Shown here one piece after another: positions 8,131-17,087 of a stretch of 64,000 bases of DNA (positions are counted from its first letter, which is position 1; every line of letters starts with the position of its first letter). A program made the position numbers and the translations under genes. Below the pieces are notes generated by a model. The model was not told the DNA's origin. It made no database searches and saw nothing but the letters and a program-made list of their open reading frames with translations. Origin of the DNA: an uncultured Clostridia bacterium (lineage in GTDB: Bacteria > Bacillota > Clostridia > TANB77 > CAG-508); contig CAPIEU010000004.1 in assembly GCA_948630815.1 (NCBI GenBank), forward strand, positions 74,517 through 138,516, given 5' to 3'.

Positions 8131-9979
8131 TTATAGTTCAATTTTAGGTTGATATTTTTCAAGCCACATATTCACTTGGCAAAGGTATGCCATAAGCTGT
8201 GGACCTGTCATTAGTTGCCCAAACCAAGGCCTTGTGAAAGCATTTCCATTTGTTTCTAAAATTTCTAAAATATACTTTTTATCAAGTAAGTCATTAATAG
8301 GTGCATTTGGATTTTGCATAATATCTGTAAGCATTTGTTTTACAGCTTTTAAATAGCTTGGATTATGAGTTTTTGGATAAGGACTTTTCTTTCTATTTAC
8401 AATTTCATCTGGTAATAAATCACGTACAACATAACGAAGTAATCCTTTTTCACGTCCATTTAATGCTTTTATTTCCCAAGGAACATTCCACATATACTCT
8501 ACTAATCGATAATCGCAGAAAGGAACTCTTAATTCTAAACCATTATACATACTCATTCTATCAGATCTATCTAATAATGTTTGCATAAACCAGTTTAAAG
8601 TAAGATATGATATTTTTCTTTTTTCTGCTGTTTCTTTAGAATCACAATCTAATATTTCTACATTAGATAAACTTTCTTTATATCTATAATCAATATATTC
8701 TTTTAAATTAATTTCCTTAGCAATATCTTTATTTAATAAATTCTGTCTTTCATCTAATGCAATAGACCAAGGAAAAGTATTACTTTTTAATGCGTCTTCA
8801 CGAAAAAACCAAGGATAACCTGCAAATATTTCATCAGAGCATTCGCCTGATACTGCAACAGTTGCACCTTGTTTTATATTTTTACAGAATAATAGTAAAG
8901 AAGAATCAACATCAGCCATTCCTGGAACATCTCTTGCAATCATTGCGTCTTCTAAGGCTGTTGCAAGTTCTGGGGTATCTATTACAATTTTATGATGATT
9001 TGTATCAAAATGTTTTAACATTACATCAATATAGTAATTATCTGAATTTGGTTGAAAATCGCTTTTTACAAAGTTTTTATCATTATCTACATAGTCTACT
9101 GAATAAGTATCAAGTTTTGGTAAATTATTTTCTTTATAGTAGTTCGAAACATAAGCTGTAATAATACTAGAATCAAGACCACCAGAGAGTGTAGCACAAA
9201 TTGGGACATCTGTTACAAGCTGTCTTTTTATAGCATCTTCTAATAAGTAATGTACAGTTTTACAAGTGGTTTCAAAATCATCTGTATGAGGTTTACTTTC
9301 TAATTTCCAATATTCTTCTATGTGTAATCCAGATTTATTATATATAGCAAAATGAGCAGGTTTTATTTCAAAGATATTTTTAAATACACTTGTTCCAGGT
9401 GTATGAGCAGGTCCAATACCTAATAATTCGCTTATTCCTTGTTTGTCTATTTTTAATTCTACTAATGGATGCTTAATTAATGCTTTTACTTCAGATGCGA
9501 AAATTAAATTATCATCTACAATAGTATAATATAAAGGTTTTATACCAAAATGATCTCTTGTTAAAAATAACTCTTGCTTATTTTCATTCCAAATAGCAAA
9601 ACTAAAAATACCATTGAAACGTTTAACAATATCACTACCAAAATGTATAAAAGCTTTTAAAATTACTTCTGTATCGCTATAACCATTAAAACTAAAATCC
9701 GCTTCAATAAGTTCTTTTCTAATATCTTCTGTATTATATAATTGTCCATTATATACAATTGTGTACGTATTTTCATTATATGTTACACTCATAGGTTGAT
9801 GACCATTTTCAGGATCTAAAATAGTTAATCTACGATGCCCTAAATTTATATGTTCGTTAAAATAAAAATTTTCTTCATCAGGACCACGTTTTGAAAGTAC
9901 TTTTGTCATATTGTAAATAACATCTTTTTCATTAGATATATCATGTTTTAAATTTACAAAACCGAACTAAACCACACAT
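8131..9979 (-). CDS. asnB: Asparagine synthase, glutamine-hydrolysing (needs +1 frameshift at CGG)
   Basis: It converts aspartate, ATP and glutamine into asparagine in the cytoplasm. An N-terminal class II glutaminase domain (RGPDEENFY, GHRRLTI) is followed by a synthetase domain with the ATP-binding SGGLDSS loop. The long frame starts at an internal ATG and lacks the catalytic N-terminal cysteine. Upstream, ATG TGT GGT TTA GTT is followed by CGG (9962-9964). Skipping the C gives MCGLVGFVNLKHDIS and runs into the main frame. The family's obligatory Cys2 therefore lies on the far side of the recoding site. Total length is 615 residues, which is normal. Divergent from cysE. Confidence 0.93.
9962..9964 (-). 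other. CGG +1 recoding site in asnB, five codons after the start
   Basis: Codons GTT CGG TTT become GTT GGT TTT. The shift links the catalytic N-terminal Cys to the rest of the enzyme. The zero frame stops after about 12 codons. Confidence 0.85.
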
Positions 9980-10231
9980 ATAAAAAATCAACTCCAATAT
10001 TAAATTTATATTTTAGTATATGCAGTTTTTTAGAAATTGTAACAAATAAAAAGACTTCACCTAAAAAATAGGTGAGACAAAAATCACAAATTATATAGTT
10101 ATTCATAATATATAAGAAGATTTGATATTGTAGTAAAGTATGTTATTTTAAGTTAAATGTAGGGGGGCAAACATTGATCATATATTAGGTGAAGCTTCTT
10201 TTTAAAATATGCAGTTGGGGGGAAAGATAAA
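9980..10231. promoter_or_regulatory. Divergent asnB/cysE region with possible cysE leader
   Basis: A CACCTA/TAGGTG hairpin (about 10055-10075) and a distal TTAGGTGAAG (about 10185) can pair alternatively with the same CTTCACCTAA segment (about 10052). That is an arrangement seen in attenuators. No T-box consensus was found. A copy of the dispersed repeat lies inside (from 10126). Confidence 0.35.
10126..10175. repeat. Dispersed intergenic repeat, copy 1
   Basis: It shares TTATTTTAAGTTAAATGTAG with copies at 12352 and 26598. The palindromic tail is degenerate here. Confidence 0.6.
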
Positions 10232-10748
10232 ATGAAAAAGTTATTAAAAGAATTATATGAGGATGCGAAAAATATCGAAAAAAAAGATCCTGCTGCTAAG
10301 AATATATGGTATGTGATATTGTTATATCAAGGTTTTCATACATTACTTTTTCATAGAATAGGACATTTCTTGTATAGACACAAATTATTTTTCTTAGCAA
10401 GATTAGTTTCACAAATTTCGAGATTTTTTACAGGAATAGAAATTCACCCTGGAGCTAAAATTGGAAGAAGATTATTTATAGATCATGGAATGGGAATAGT
10501 AATAGGAGAAACAGCTACTATAGGAAATGATTGTACAATATACCATAATGTAACATTAGGTGGAACTGGAAAGGATAAATATAAGCGTCATCCAGATATA
10601 GGAAATAATGTAATGGTTGGATGTGGTGCAAAAGTATTAGGACCAATAAAGATAGGGAATAATGTAAAAATAGGTGCTAATGCTGTTGTAACTAAAAATG
10701 TTGAAGCTAATAGCACAGTTGTTGGCATACCACGGAAGAGTTATATAG
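10232..10748 (+). CDS. cysE: Serine O-acetyltransferase (needs +1 frameshift at CGG)
   Basis: It catalyses the first step of cysteine synthesis (serine plus acetyl-CoA). The N-terminal helical part (LLYQGFHTLLFHRIGHFLY) precedes left-handed hexapeptide repeats (IHPGAKIGRR, IDHGMGIVIGETATIG, IYHNVTLGG). The zero frame runs to 10780 and ends in an atypical tail after VVGIPRK. Skipping the C of CGG at 10733-10735 gives VVGIPGRVI and an immediate TAG (10746-10748), the normal end of the enzyme. The shifted product has 171 residues and is the shorter one here. AGTTGGGGGG precedes the start. Confidence 0.9.
10733..10735 (+). other. CGG +1 recoding site in cysE
   Basis: Codons CCA CGG AAG become CCA GGA AGA, restoring the GIPG motif that closes the hexapeptide fold. 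Confidence 0.8.
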
Positions 10749-10817
10749 AAATAATACTTCACTTTTTCTATGTAAAATGATATAATAATAAAAAATGTAG
10801 AAAAAGAGGTAAGATTT

Positions 10818-12047
10818 ATGAAAAAACCAGAATTGTTAGCACCAGCAGGTTCTTTTAATAAAGCAAAAGTAGCATTTTTATATGGAGCAGATGCAGTATA
10901 TGCAGGAACATCATCTCTTTCACTAAGAACAAGAGCAGAAATGGAAGATGATGATTTATTTAAAACAATTGAATATGCACATTCTATAGGAAAAAAAGTT
11001 TATGTTGCAATAAACATTTATGCTTGGGATAATATGTATGATGAAGTAAGAAAACAAGCTAGAATTTTAAATGAATTGAAAGTAGACGGAATTATAGTTG
11101 CAGATGGAGGAATAGTAGATGTTATAAAAGAAGAAGCACCTAATGTAGATATTCATATAAGTACTCAAAGTAATGTTGTAAGTTATCATAGTGCGAATTT
11201 TTGGCATAAAAATGGAGCAAAACGTGTTATACTTGCACGAGAACTTAATAAAAAACAAATTAAAGATATTATAGATAATACGCCTATTAGATTAGAAACA
11301 GAGATGTTTATTCATGGTGCTATTTGTTTTGGATATTCTGGAAGATGTTTTTTAAGTGATTTTTTAGCTTCTAGAAGTGCAAATTTGGGCGATTGTGCTC
11401 AAAGTTGTAGATGGGCATATAATTTATATGCTGAAGAAACTAATAATCCAGGCAACTTAATGCCAGTTGAACATGATGAAAAAGGAACATATATATTTTC
11501 TTCTAAAGATCTATGTTTAATTAAAGAAATACCTGAAATAGTAGATATGGGTGTTGACAGTTTAAAAATAGAAGGAAGACTTAAAACAGAATACTATTTA
11601 GCTACTGTTGTAAATACTTATAGAAATGCAATTGATGATTATATAAAAGATCCAAATAATTATGATTATACAAAGTATTTTGATGAACTAGAAAAAGTGA
11701 AAACAAGAGGATTAACAACTTTTTATTTTAATGATAGAAACAATAAAGATTTTCAAGAGTATGAAGGTAAGCAATATAATCCAAACTATGAATTTGGTGG
11801 AAAAGTAGTAGAGTATAATGAAGATAAATCTATTCTGGAAATTAAAAATAAATTAACTGTAGGAGATACTTTAGAAGTAATTATTCCTGGTCAAATTGAA
11901 AATTATAAATTTACAATAGATAAGTTATTTGATCCAGAAACTGAGGAAGAAATTAGTACAGTAAATCCGGGAAAAATAGGACAAACTGTTAAATTAAAAA
12001 TACCTATAAAAGTAGAAAAAAATTGGATTTTAAGAAGAAAAAAGTAG
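10818..12047 (+). CDS. Peptidase U32 family protein (TrhP/RlhA-like tRNA/rRNA hydroxylation factor)
   Basis: A 409-residue protein with the U32 hallmarks: PELLAPAGSFNKAKVA at the N-terminus, ETEMFIHGAICFGYSGRC, and the cysteine-rich SRSANLGDCAQSCRW block, then SLKIEGRLKTEYY. Family members TrhP and RlhA act in prephenate-dependent hydroxylation of tRNA U34 or 23S rRNA, and the cysteines probably hold a cofactor. Older annotation as collagenase is likely wrong. It follows cysE by 69 nt with its own RBS (AGAGG). No recoding site is present. Confidence 0.88.
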   Translation: MKKPELLAPAGSFNKAKVAFLYGADAVYAGTSSLSLRTRAEMEDDDLFKTIEYAHSIGKKVYVAINIYAWDNMYDEVRKQARILNELKVDGIIVADGGIVDVIKEEAPNVDIHISTQSNVVSYHSANFWHKNGAKRVILARELNKKQIKDIIDNTPIRLETEMFIHGAICFGYSGRCFLSDFLASRSANLGDCAQSCRWAYNLYAEETNNPGNLMPVEHDEKGTYIFSSKDLCLIKEIPEIVDMGVDSLKIEGRLKTEYYLATVVNTYRNAIDDYIKDPNNYDYTKYFDELEKVKTRGLTTFYFNDRNNKDFQEYEGKQYNPNYEFGGKVVEYNEDKSILEIKNKLTVGDTLEVIIPGQIENYKFTIDKLFDPETEEEISTVNPGKIGQTVKLKIPIKVEKNWILRRKK

Positions 12048-12115
12048 ACATAAACATAACATTGTGATATAATATAATTGCTTTAAAAAAATTGCGAAAG
12101 GATGGTACTCTAATT

Positions 12116-12256
12116 ATGAGTAAACGGAAACGGCAGATTGAGAAACAGAAAAAAGAACAGATCAAGCAGAGATTAAAGGCTGCAAAGAAGTTGCGGCAAA
12201 AGCATGATCCGAACAAGTGGGCAGAGAAGAAAGCTCGCAAACAGCTGTTGAAGTAA
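12116..12256 (+). CDS. Small basic hypothetical protein with CGG arginine codons (46 aa)
   Basis: A GAAAGGATGG region precedes the ATG. The product is lysine/arginine rich (MSKRKRQIEKQKK) and helical. Codon use (CAG, CTG, CGC, ATC, CGG) is quite unlike neighbouring AT-rich genes, so it is probably a recent import. It has three in-frame CGG codons (12125, 12131, 12194). A +1 shift at any of them gives no sensible product, so they were Arg in the donor. If CGG causes shifting in this cell, the ORF would not be made intact. Confidence 0.6.
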   Translation: MSKRKRQIEKQKKEQIKQRLKAAKKLRQKHDPNKWAEKKARKQLLK

Positions 12257-12351
12257 GGAATAACTGCCAACAAGGTAGTTCTTCATCCAGAATTAGTAGG
12301 TATGATTACTACGAATAAAAGCATCAGTGTAATATATAACTGGTGCTTTTT

Positions 12352-12415
12352 ATATTATAGTAAAGTATGTTATTTTAAGTTAAATGTAGTAGTGAGTATT
12401 GCTCATCTATGAGGA
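12352..12415. repeat. Dispersed intergenic repeat, copy 2
   Basis: It shares about 30 bases (AAGTATGTTATTTTAAG then TTAAATGTAG) with copy 1. It is followed by GAGTATTGCTCATCTATGAG, similar to copy 3. Confidence 0.65.
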
Positions 12416-12479
12416 TAAACCACATTCGATATTAATTATAGCAAGTATATTGTAGCTACTAATATTAAAATAAAAGCAG

Positions 12480-13279
12480 TTATTGTATTTTTTCTAAATA
12501 TATAGATAAATAAAAACCTATTAAGAATAATCCAATACAAATAATACCTTTCAAATCAAATGTAAAACCAGGATATAATACAAAAATTGAGCCTAATACA
12601 AAACCTAAAATTGCATAGTATGTTTGACTAGGAAAGTTAGTTAAACTGTATTTTGAAATATTTAAAAATACATATCCTCCTAATATTAAACCAATTCCCA
12701 TAGGAATTAGTACATTAAAATCAAGAGTAGATATAGATACTAGATATATATCATAAATCCCCATAATCATTAATAAAACGGTACTACTAACACCGCGGTA
12801 CAACAACACCAATACTCATTATAAATCCAGCAAGTACTAAGTATAAAAAACTAATACTATTTAGTAGAGTAGGATTAATATTGTTTTCAATATAAAGTAG
12901 CAATAAAGTAAGTAAAAGGGCAATTATGGTATATACAATATAATGTAATTTAAATCTGCTTTTTTCATTGGCAGTTTTTATTAATGTAGGAATTCCTCCA
13001 ATAATTATTCCTATAAAACAAAATAGCGTTTCGGTTGTATAATTATTAAATAAAAATCTTAATACATTTCCAAATATAATTATTCCAATGGCAACCCCTA
13101 TAAATATAGGTAGTAAAAATTTAGTATTATTTTTTATATCTTTAAAGAAATTTAATATACTATCTAATAATTTTTCGTATATACCAAAAATAACACATAA
13201 AACTCCACTACTTATTCCTGGAAGTATAGCACCGAGCACCAATCGCTATTCCTTTAATACAAGATAAAATAAAATTCAT
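12480..13279 (-). CDS. DUF368 membrane protein (needs two +1 frameshifts at CGG)
   Basis: A polytopic membrane protein of about 265 residues in the DUF368 family (putative polyprenyl-phosphate flippase-like proteins). The start is ATG at 13279 (AGGTG upstream), giving MNFILSCIKGIAIGA, then CGG (13232-13234). Skipping C continues as GAILPGISSG, the family's first PG motif. The second CGG (12793-12795) occurs after VVVP. Skipping C gives GVSSTVLLMIMG, the second internal-repeat PG motif. Both breaks fall at the equivalent glycine of the two inverted halves. Without shifts three short pieces result. Confidence 0.88.
12793..12795 (-). other. CGG +1 recoding site 2 in the DUF368 gene
   Basis: Codons CCG CGG TGT TAG become CCG GGT GTT AGT, restoring VVPGVSSTV. 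The zero frame stops at once. Confidence 0.8.
13232..13234 (-). other. CGG +1 recoding site 1 in the DUF368 gene
   Basis: Codons GCT CGG TGC become GCT GGT GCT, restoring IGAGAILPG sixteen codons after the start. Confidence 0.8.
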
Positions 13280-13627
13280 AAAGTTTCACCTATAACTATA
13301 TGTATGCTATTTTTTTAATTAAAGAACTTGTTATTATATTTGAACAGATTTATTAAGAAAGAGGATTAACTATAATAAAAGTTAGTCACGTTTCAGCCTA
13401 TATCTTTTGTAATCCGCTCCCATGATAGTAATATATTTTATTTTAAAAATTTTCGACACTAGTCACTGTCTCTGGAGACTCTACGTACTACACTTTTTAA
13501 AATAAAATATTACTATCATTTGCACTAATCTAGAAACATAACAAAATTTAAGCAAATTTTATACATTATAATAGATTTTTCTTATATAATGTGTTACAAT
13601 TTTTAATATAAGATATGGGGAGAGTTT
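13280..13627. other. Intergenic stretch holding a MITE-like repeat
   Basis: It holds the repeat described at 13422-13519 and AT-rich promoter-like sequence before the methyltransferase gene. GTTTCAGCCTATATCTTTT (about 13389) recurs, inverted and imperfect, near 36056. No gene is seen. Confidence 0.4.
13422..13519. repeat. MITE-like element, copy 1 (98 bp)
   Basis: Terminal inverted repeats of about 26 bp start ATGATAGTAATAT and end ATATTACTATCAT. Inside is TTTCGACACTAG, then CTGGAGACT, then TACTACACTTTTTAAAAT. A second copy at 16851-16955 shares the interior and the right end. Confidence 0.75.
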
Positions 13628-14540
13628 ATGAGTAATATACCAAATTTTTTAATAGAGATGTTAAATAAACAATATAATAAGATAGAAGTAGACAAAATTA
13701 TAGAAGGCTACAAAGCTAAAAGAAAAGTAACTCTTAGAGTTAATAATTTAAAAACTGATTTGAATACTATAAAAAATGAATTCGATAAATTAGGTATAAA
13801 GTATGAAACTGTAAAGTTTTATGAAAATGCTTTAATTATAGACAATGCAAGCAAAAAAGATTTACAAGTACTTGAAATGTACGAAAAAGGGGAAATATAC
13901 TTGCAAAGTCTATCTTCAATGCTTCCTCCAATAGTACTAAACCCACAACCTAATATGGATATTTTGGATATGTGTGCAGCACCACGGGGGAAAGACCACA
14001 GAATTAGCTGCTATTTCAAACAATGAAACACATATCACCGCTTGTGAAATGAATCATATTAGATTAGAAAGATTGAAGTATAATATAGAAAAACAAGGGG
14101 CTATATGTGTATATACAATGGAAAAAGATGCAAGACATATTGATGATTTCTTTTCCTTTGATAGTATTTTACTAGACGCACCATGTAGTGGTAGTGGAAC
14201 ATTAAATATAAATGATGTAAATATTGAAAAGACATTTACACCTAAATTAATAGAGAAATCTGTTTCTAACCAAGTATCACTATTAAGAAAAGCACTTAAA
14301 ATTTTGAAACCTGGTAAACAAATGGTGTATTCTACCTGCTCAATTTTACTTCAAGAAAACGAAGAAGTTATAAATAAAGTTATTAAAGAAGCAAATGCTG
14401 AGATTGTTCCAATAAATTTTTCTGGAATAGAGGAATTACCAATACTTCCAAGCAAAATAGAGGGTACGCTTTTAGTAACTCCAAATGAATTATATGAAGG
14501 TTTCTTTATTGCTAAGATAAGGAAGAATATACAAAATTAA
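13628..14540 (+). CDS. NOL1/NOP2/Sun family RNA m5C methyltransferase, RsmB/RsmF-like (needs +1 frameshift at CGG)
   Basis: A SAM-dependent RNA cytosine-5 methyltransferase of 303 residues. The N-terminal part (TLRVNNLKTD, IYLQSLSSMLPP) is followed by DMCAAP and the CGG at 13985-13987. Skipping the C gives GGKTTELAA, so the family's signature MCAAPGGKT, the SAM-binding loop, is rebuilt exactly at the shift. Downstream are DAPCSGSG (motif IV, with catalytic-cycle Cys) and YSTCSILLQENEE (catalytic Cys). It is shorter than RsmB and lacks a NusB domain. It is preceded by GGGGAGAG. Confidence 0.92.
13985..13987 (+). other. CGG +1 recoding site in the rRNA methyltransferase gene
   Basis: Codons CCA CGG GGG become CCA GGG GGA, turning PRG into PGG of the SAM-binding motif. 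The zero frame stops 13 codons on. Confidence 0.85.
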
Positions 14541-14557
14541 ATTTACATAAATAACCA

Positions 14558-14586
14558 TTGACTATAAATATAGTACCTTTTATAAT
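14558..14586 (+). promoter_or_regulatory. Sigma-A promoter
   Basis: TTGACT (14558-14563), 17 nt, TATAAT (14581-14586), upstream of the glucoamylase-like gene. Confidence 0.8.
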
Positions 14587-14606
14587 AAATATATGAGGGT
14601 GATATT

Positions 14607-15839
14607 ATGGGATTTATAAAATATGATGGAAATAAAATTATATTAAAAGAATTAAAGAAAAGCTATAATTTTTTTATGAAAGAAATAAATCTTGATAAAT
14701 TTACTAATGGATATGGATTAATAAGAGATAAAACAAATTTAGCAAAAGAAGTAGCAAGTATTGCATCTGTTGGGTATGGTCTTGCTGCTTTAATTATTGG
14801 CGTAGAACATAAATGGATAAGTTATAAAATTGCAAAAGAAAGAGCTAGTAAAACATTAGATACTTTTATAAATAATGTTGAAGGAAAAAGTGGATTTTAC
14901 TATCATTTTATAAATATCATTACAGGAAAAAGAGAATGGAATTGTGAAATTTCTATAATAGATACAGCAATATTTATATGTGGTGCCATTACAGCAGGAG
15001 AATATTTTGGAGGAGAAGTAAAGAAAAAAGCTGAAATTTTATATAAAAATATAAATTGGGAATGGTATAGAAATAAAGATACTAATCATTTTTATATGGG
15101 TTATACTCCTGAAAAAGGGTTTTGGGGACATTGGGATAGATATGCAGAACAATTAATGGTATATGTTTTAGGTGTAAGTTCTAAAACATTTCCAATTGAT
15201 AAAAGTATGTATTATGATTTTGGGCGTAATAAGACTAATTATAAAAATATAAAAGATATAATATATACATATTGTGGTGCTTTATTTACATATCAGTTTT
15301 CGCATGCATGGATAAATTTTATGAATTTACAAGATAAAGATGGAATAGATTGGTTTGAAAATTCTATTAAAGCTACAAGAGCTAATAGAGAATATTGTAT
15401 AGATAATAAGGACGATTTTAAAACATATAGTGAAAATTCATGGGGATTAACGCCATGTATTGGACCAAAAGGGTATTGTGGATTTGGAGCTAAGCCTTGT
15501 GATGCAAATTTAAAAATAGAAAATGATGGAACTGTTAGTCCTTGTGGAGCAATAGGTTCAATAGTATTTACTCCTAAAGAAAGTATTAATGCAATAGAAA
15601 ATTATTATAATAATTTTCCTAAATTATGGGGGAAATATGGGTTTAAGGATGGATATAATTTAGAAGGAGATAAACCTTGGTTTTCAAAAGAATATATTGG
15701 TATTGATAAAGGTATAGGTATGGTTATGATAGAAAATTATTTAAATGGTACTATATGGAAGTATTTTATGAGAAATGACCACGTGAAAGAAGGATTAAAA
15801 ATATTAGAAATTACTGATAAAAAATTGGAATATAAGTAA
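14607..15839 (+). CDS. Glucoamylase-like (COG5368/PF10091) protein
   Basis: A 410-residue cytoplasmic protein without signal peptide. It shows the alpha/alpha-toroid pattern of the glycoamylase-like family: VASVGYGLAALIIG, YYHFINIITGKREW, EISIIDTAIFICGAITAG, GYTPEKGFWGHWDRYAEQ, NSWGLTPCIGP and a C-terminal WFSKEYIGIDKG segment. Members are thought to act on beta-linked oligosaccharides such as cyclic glucans, though substrates are mostly unproven. It has its own consensus promoter. No recoding site is present. Confidence 0.85.
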   Translation: MGFIKYDGNKIILKELKKSYNFFMKEINLDKFTNGYGLIRDKTNLAKEVASIASVGYGLAALIIGVEHKWISYKIAKERASKTLDTFINNVEGKSGFYYHFINIITGKREWNCEISIIDTAIFICGAITAGEYFGGEVKKKAEILYKNINWEWYRNKDTNHFYMGYTPEKGFWGHWDRYAEQLMVYVLGVSSKTFPIDKSMYYDFGRNKTNYKNIKDIIYTYCGALFTYQFSHAWINFMNLQDKDGIDWFENSIKATRANREYCIDNKDDFKTYSENSWGLTPCIGPKGYCGFGAKPCDANLKIENDGTVSPCGAIGSIVFTPKESINAIENYYNNFPKLWGKYGFKDGYNLEGDKPWFSKEYIGIDKGIGMVMIENYLNGTIWKYFMRNDHVKEGLKILEITDKKLEYK

Positions 15840-15897
15840 CTTTTATGTTATAATAATTAACGTAACTATTAACCACACCGATGGAGGTATAAGCATT

Positions 15898-16047
15898 ATG
15901 GATAAAAAAGAATTGATTTTAAGATGTTTTGCAGTTTTAGGCACAGTAATAATGACTGTAGCTGTAGCCATTACAACAAAAGAACTTTTATCAATTCTAT
16001 CAGTAGGATTTGGGGGACTCTATTTAAGTCTTCGTGATTATTATTAG
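15898..16047 (+). CDS. Small membrane protein (49 aa)
   Basis: The ATG follows GGAGG with normal spacing. A TATAAT (15851) with TTGGAA upstream gives a promoter. There are about one and a half hydrophobic helices (VIMTVAVAITT, LLSILSVGFGGLY) and an end in LRDYY. The family is not recognised. The stop lies inside the bidirectional terminator shared with sigK. Confidence 0.6.
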   Translation: MDKKELILRCFAVLGTVIMTVAVAITTKELLSILSVGFGGLYLSLRDYY

Positions 16048-16088
16048 AAAGATGAAAAATTGCCAGCTTGGCAATTTTTCATCTTTCT
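16046..16088. terminator. Bidirectional terminator
   Basis: A perfect 19-bp stem (16046-16064 with 16070-16088) with a 5-nt loop sits between the convergent 49-aa gene and sigK. Confidence 0.9.
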
Positions 16089-16785
16089 ATTCTTGAAATT
16101 CTTTATTTAATTTACCAATTGCTTTTGTTTCAATTCTTGATACATATGAACGGGAAATCCCAAGCATACTGGCAATTTCATTTTGTGTCTTTGGTTTTTT
16201 TCCACCCAAACCAAAACGAAGTTCTAAAATTGTTTTTTCTCTATCTTTTAAAACAGCTTTCATCTTTTCATATAGCTTTTTAACTTTCATTTTTAAATCT
16301 ATTTCATCTTCAATAGATTTATCTTCTGTTTCTAATACTTCCATTAACGTAACTTCGTTGTCATCTTTGTCTTTTCCAATAGGTTCATTTAAATATACTT
16401 CGGATTTTGTTTTTTTACTAGAACGTAAAAACATTAGTATTTCATTTTCAATACATCTTGCAACATATGTAGCAAGTTTTATATTTTTTGAAGAATCAAA
16501 ACTATTAATTCCTTTTATTAAGCCAATTGTACCAATTGAAATTAAATCGTCTTGGTCTATATTTGTGGTGGCATATTTTTTACTAACGTGAGCAACTAAT
16601 CTTAAGTTTCTTTCTATTAATATATTACGAGCTTCCTCATCACCACTCGCTAATCTTTCTAAGCAATTTTTTTCCTCTTCACTAGATAATGGTTCAGGAA
16701 AAAGATTACTGCTTTGTATGTAACCTACAACAAATATTGCAGACTTTAAAAATGCAAAAAAACCAGATATTGAAAGGGCTAACAT
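16087..16785 (-). CDS. sigK: RNA polymerase sigma factor SigK-like (mother-cell sporulation)
   Basis: A sigma-70 family factor of 232 residues. The start (16785) is set by GGAGG upstream. The hydrophobic N-terminus (SGFFAFLKSAIFVVGYIQ) is the pro-sequence typical of SigK and SigE, cleaved during sporulation. Region 2 (GDEEARNILIERNLRLVAHV, DQDDLISIGTIGLIKGI) and region 4 with its HTH (TQNEIASMLGISRSYVSRIE) are complete. The gene is uninterrupted, with no skin-like element. It would direct late mother-cell genes such as spoVFB, which is also in this window. Confidence 0.9.
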   Translation of the reverse strand: MLALSISGFFAFLKSAIFVVGYIQSSNLFPEPLSSEEEKNCLERLASGDEEARNILIERNLRLVAHVSKKYATTNIDQDDLISIGTIGLIKGINSFDSSKNIKLATYVARCIENEILMFLRSSKKTKSEVYLNEPIGKDKDDNEVTLMEVLETEDKSIEDEIDLKMKVKKLYEKMKAVLKDREKTILELRFGLGGKKPKTQNEIASMLGISRSYVSRIETKAIGKLNKEFQE

Positions 16786-16850
16786 AAACTGCACCTCCAT
16801 ATAAAACTATATACTGATTATATGTGCTAAAAAAATAATTGTGCCTGACC

Positions 16851-16955
16851 ATATAAAATATTTCTTATATTATTTATTTTAAAAGATTTCGACACTAGAT
16901 ACAGTTGCTGGAGACTTAAGCATACTACACTTTTTAAAATAAATATTACTATCAT
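16851..16955. repeat. MITE-like element, copy 2
   Basis: The interior (TTTCGACACTAGATACAG, CTGGAGACTTA, TACTACACTTTTTAAAAT) and the right end (AATATTACTATCAT) match copy 1. The left terminal repeat is degenerate. It lies in the 300-bp gap between sigK and the restriction-modification genes. Confidence 0.7.
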
Positions 16956-17023
16956 GAGAGCAAATTACGATAATGTTAGGCTCTGAACTGTAACTCAAAT
17001 TTTTTCAAATATTTAATAGAATC

Positions 17024-17052
17024 TTGAAATAGAATTCTATAAATGGTAGAAT
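17024..17052 (+). promoter_or_regulatory. Promoter of the restriction-modification genes
   Basis: TTGAAA (17024-17029), 17 nt, TAGAAT (17047-17052). Confidence 0.65.
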
Positions 17053-17087
17053 AAAGTCAAAATAAAGAGTAAGGAATGATATTAAAT

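Noticed and set aside
9980..10231. T-box riboswitch before cysE
   Set aside because: No T-box consensus (GGUGGNACCGCG type) or specifier loop was found; only alternative hairpins.
16087..16785. Skin-like interruption of sigK
   Set aside because: The coding sequence is continuous from the pro-sequence through the region 4 HTH.
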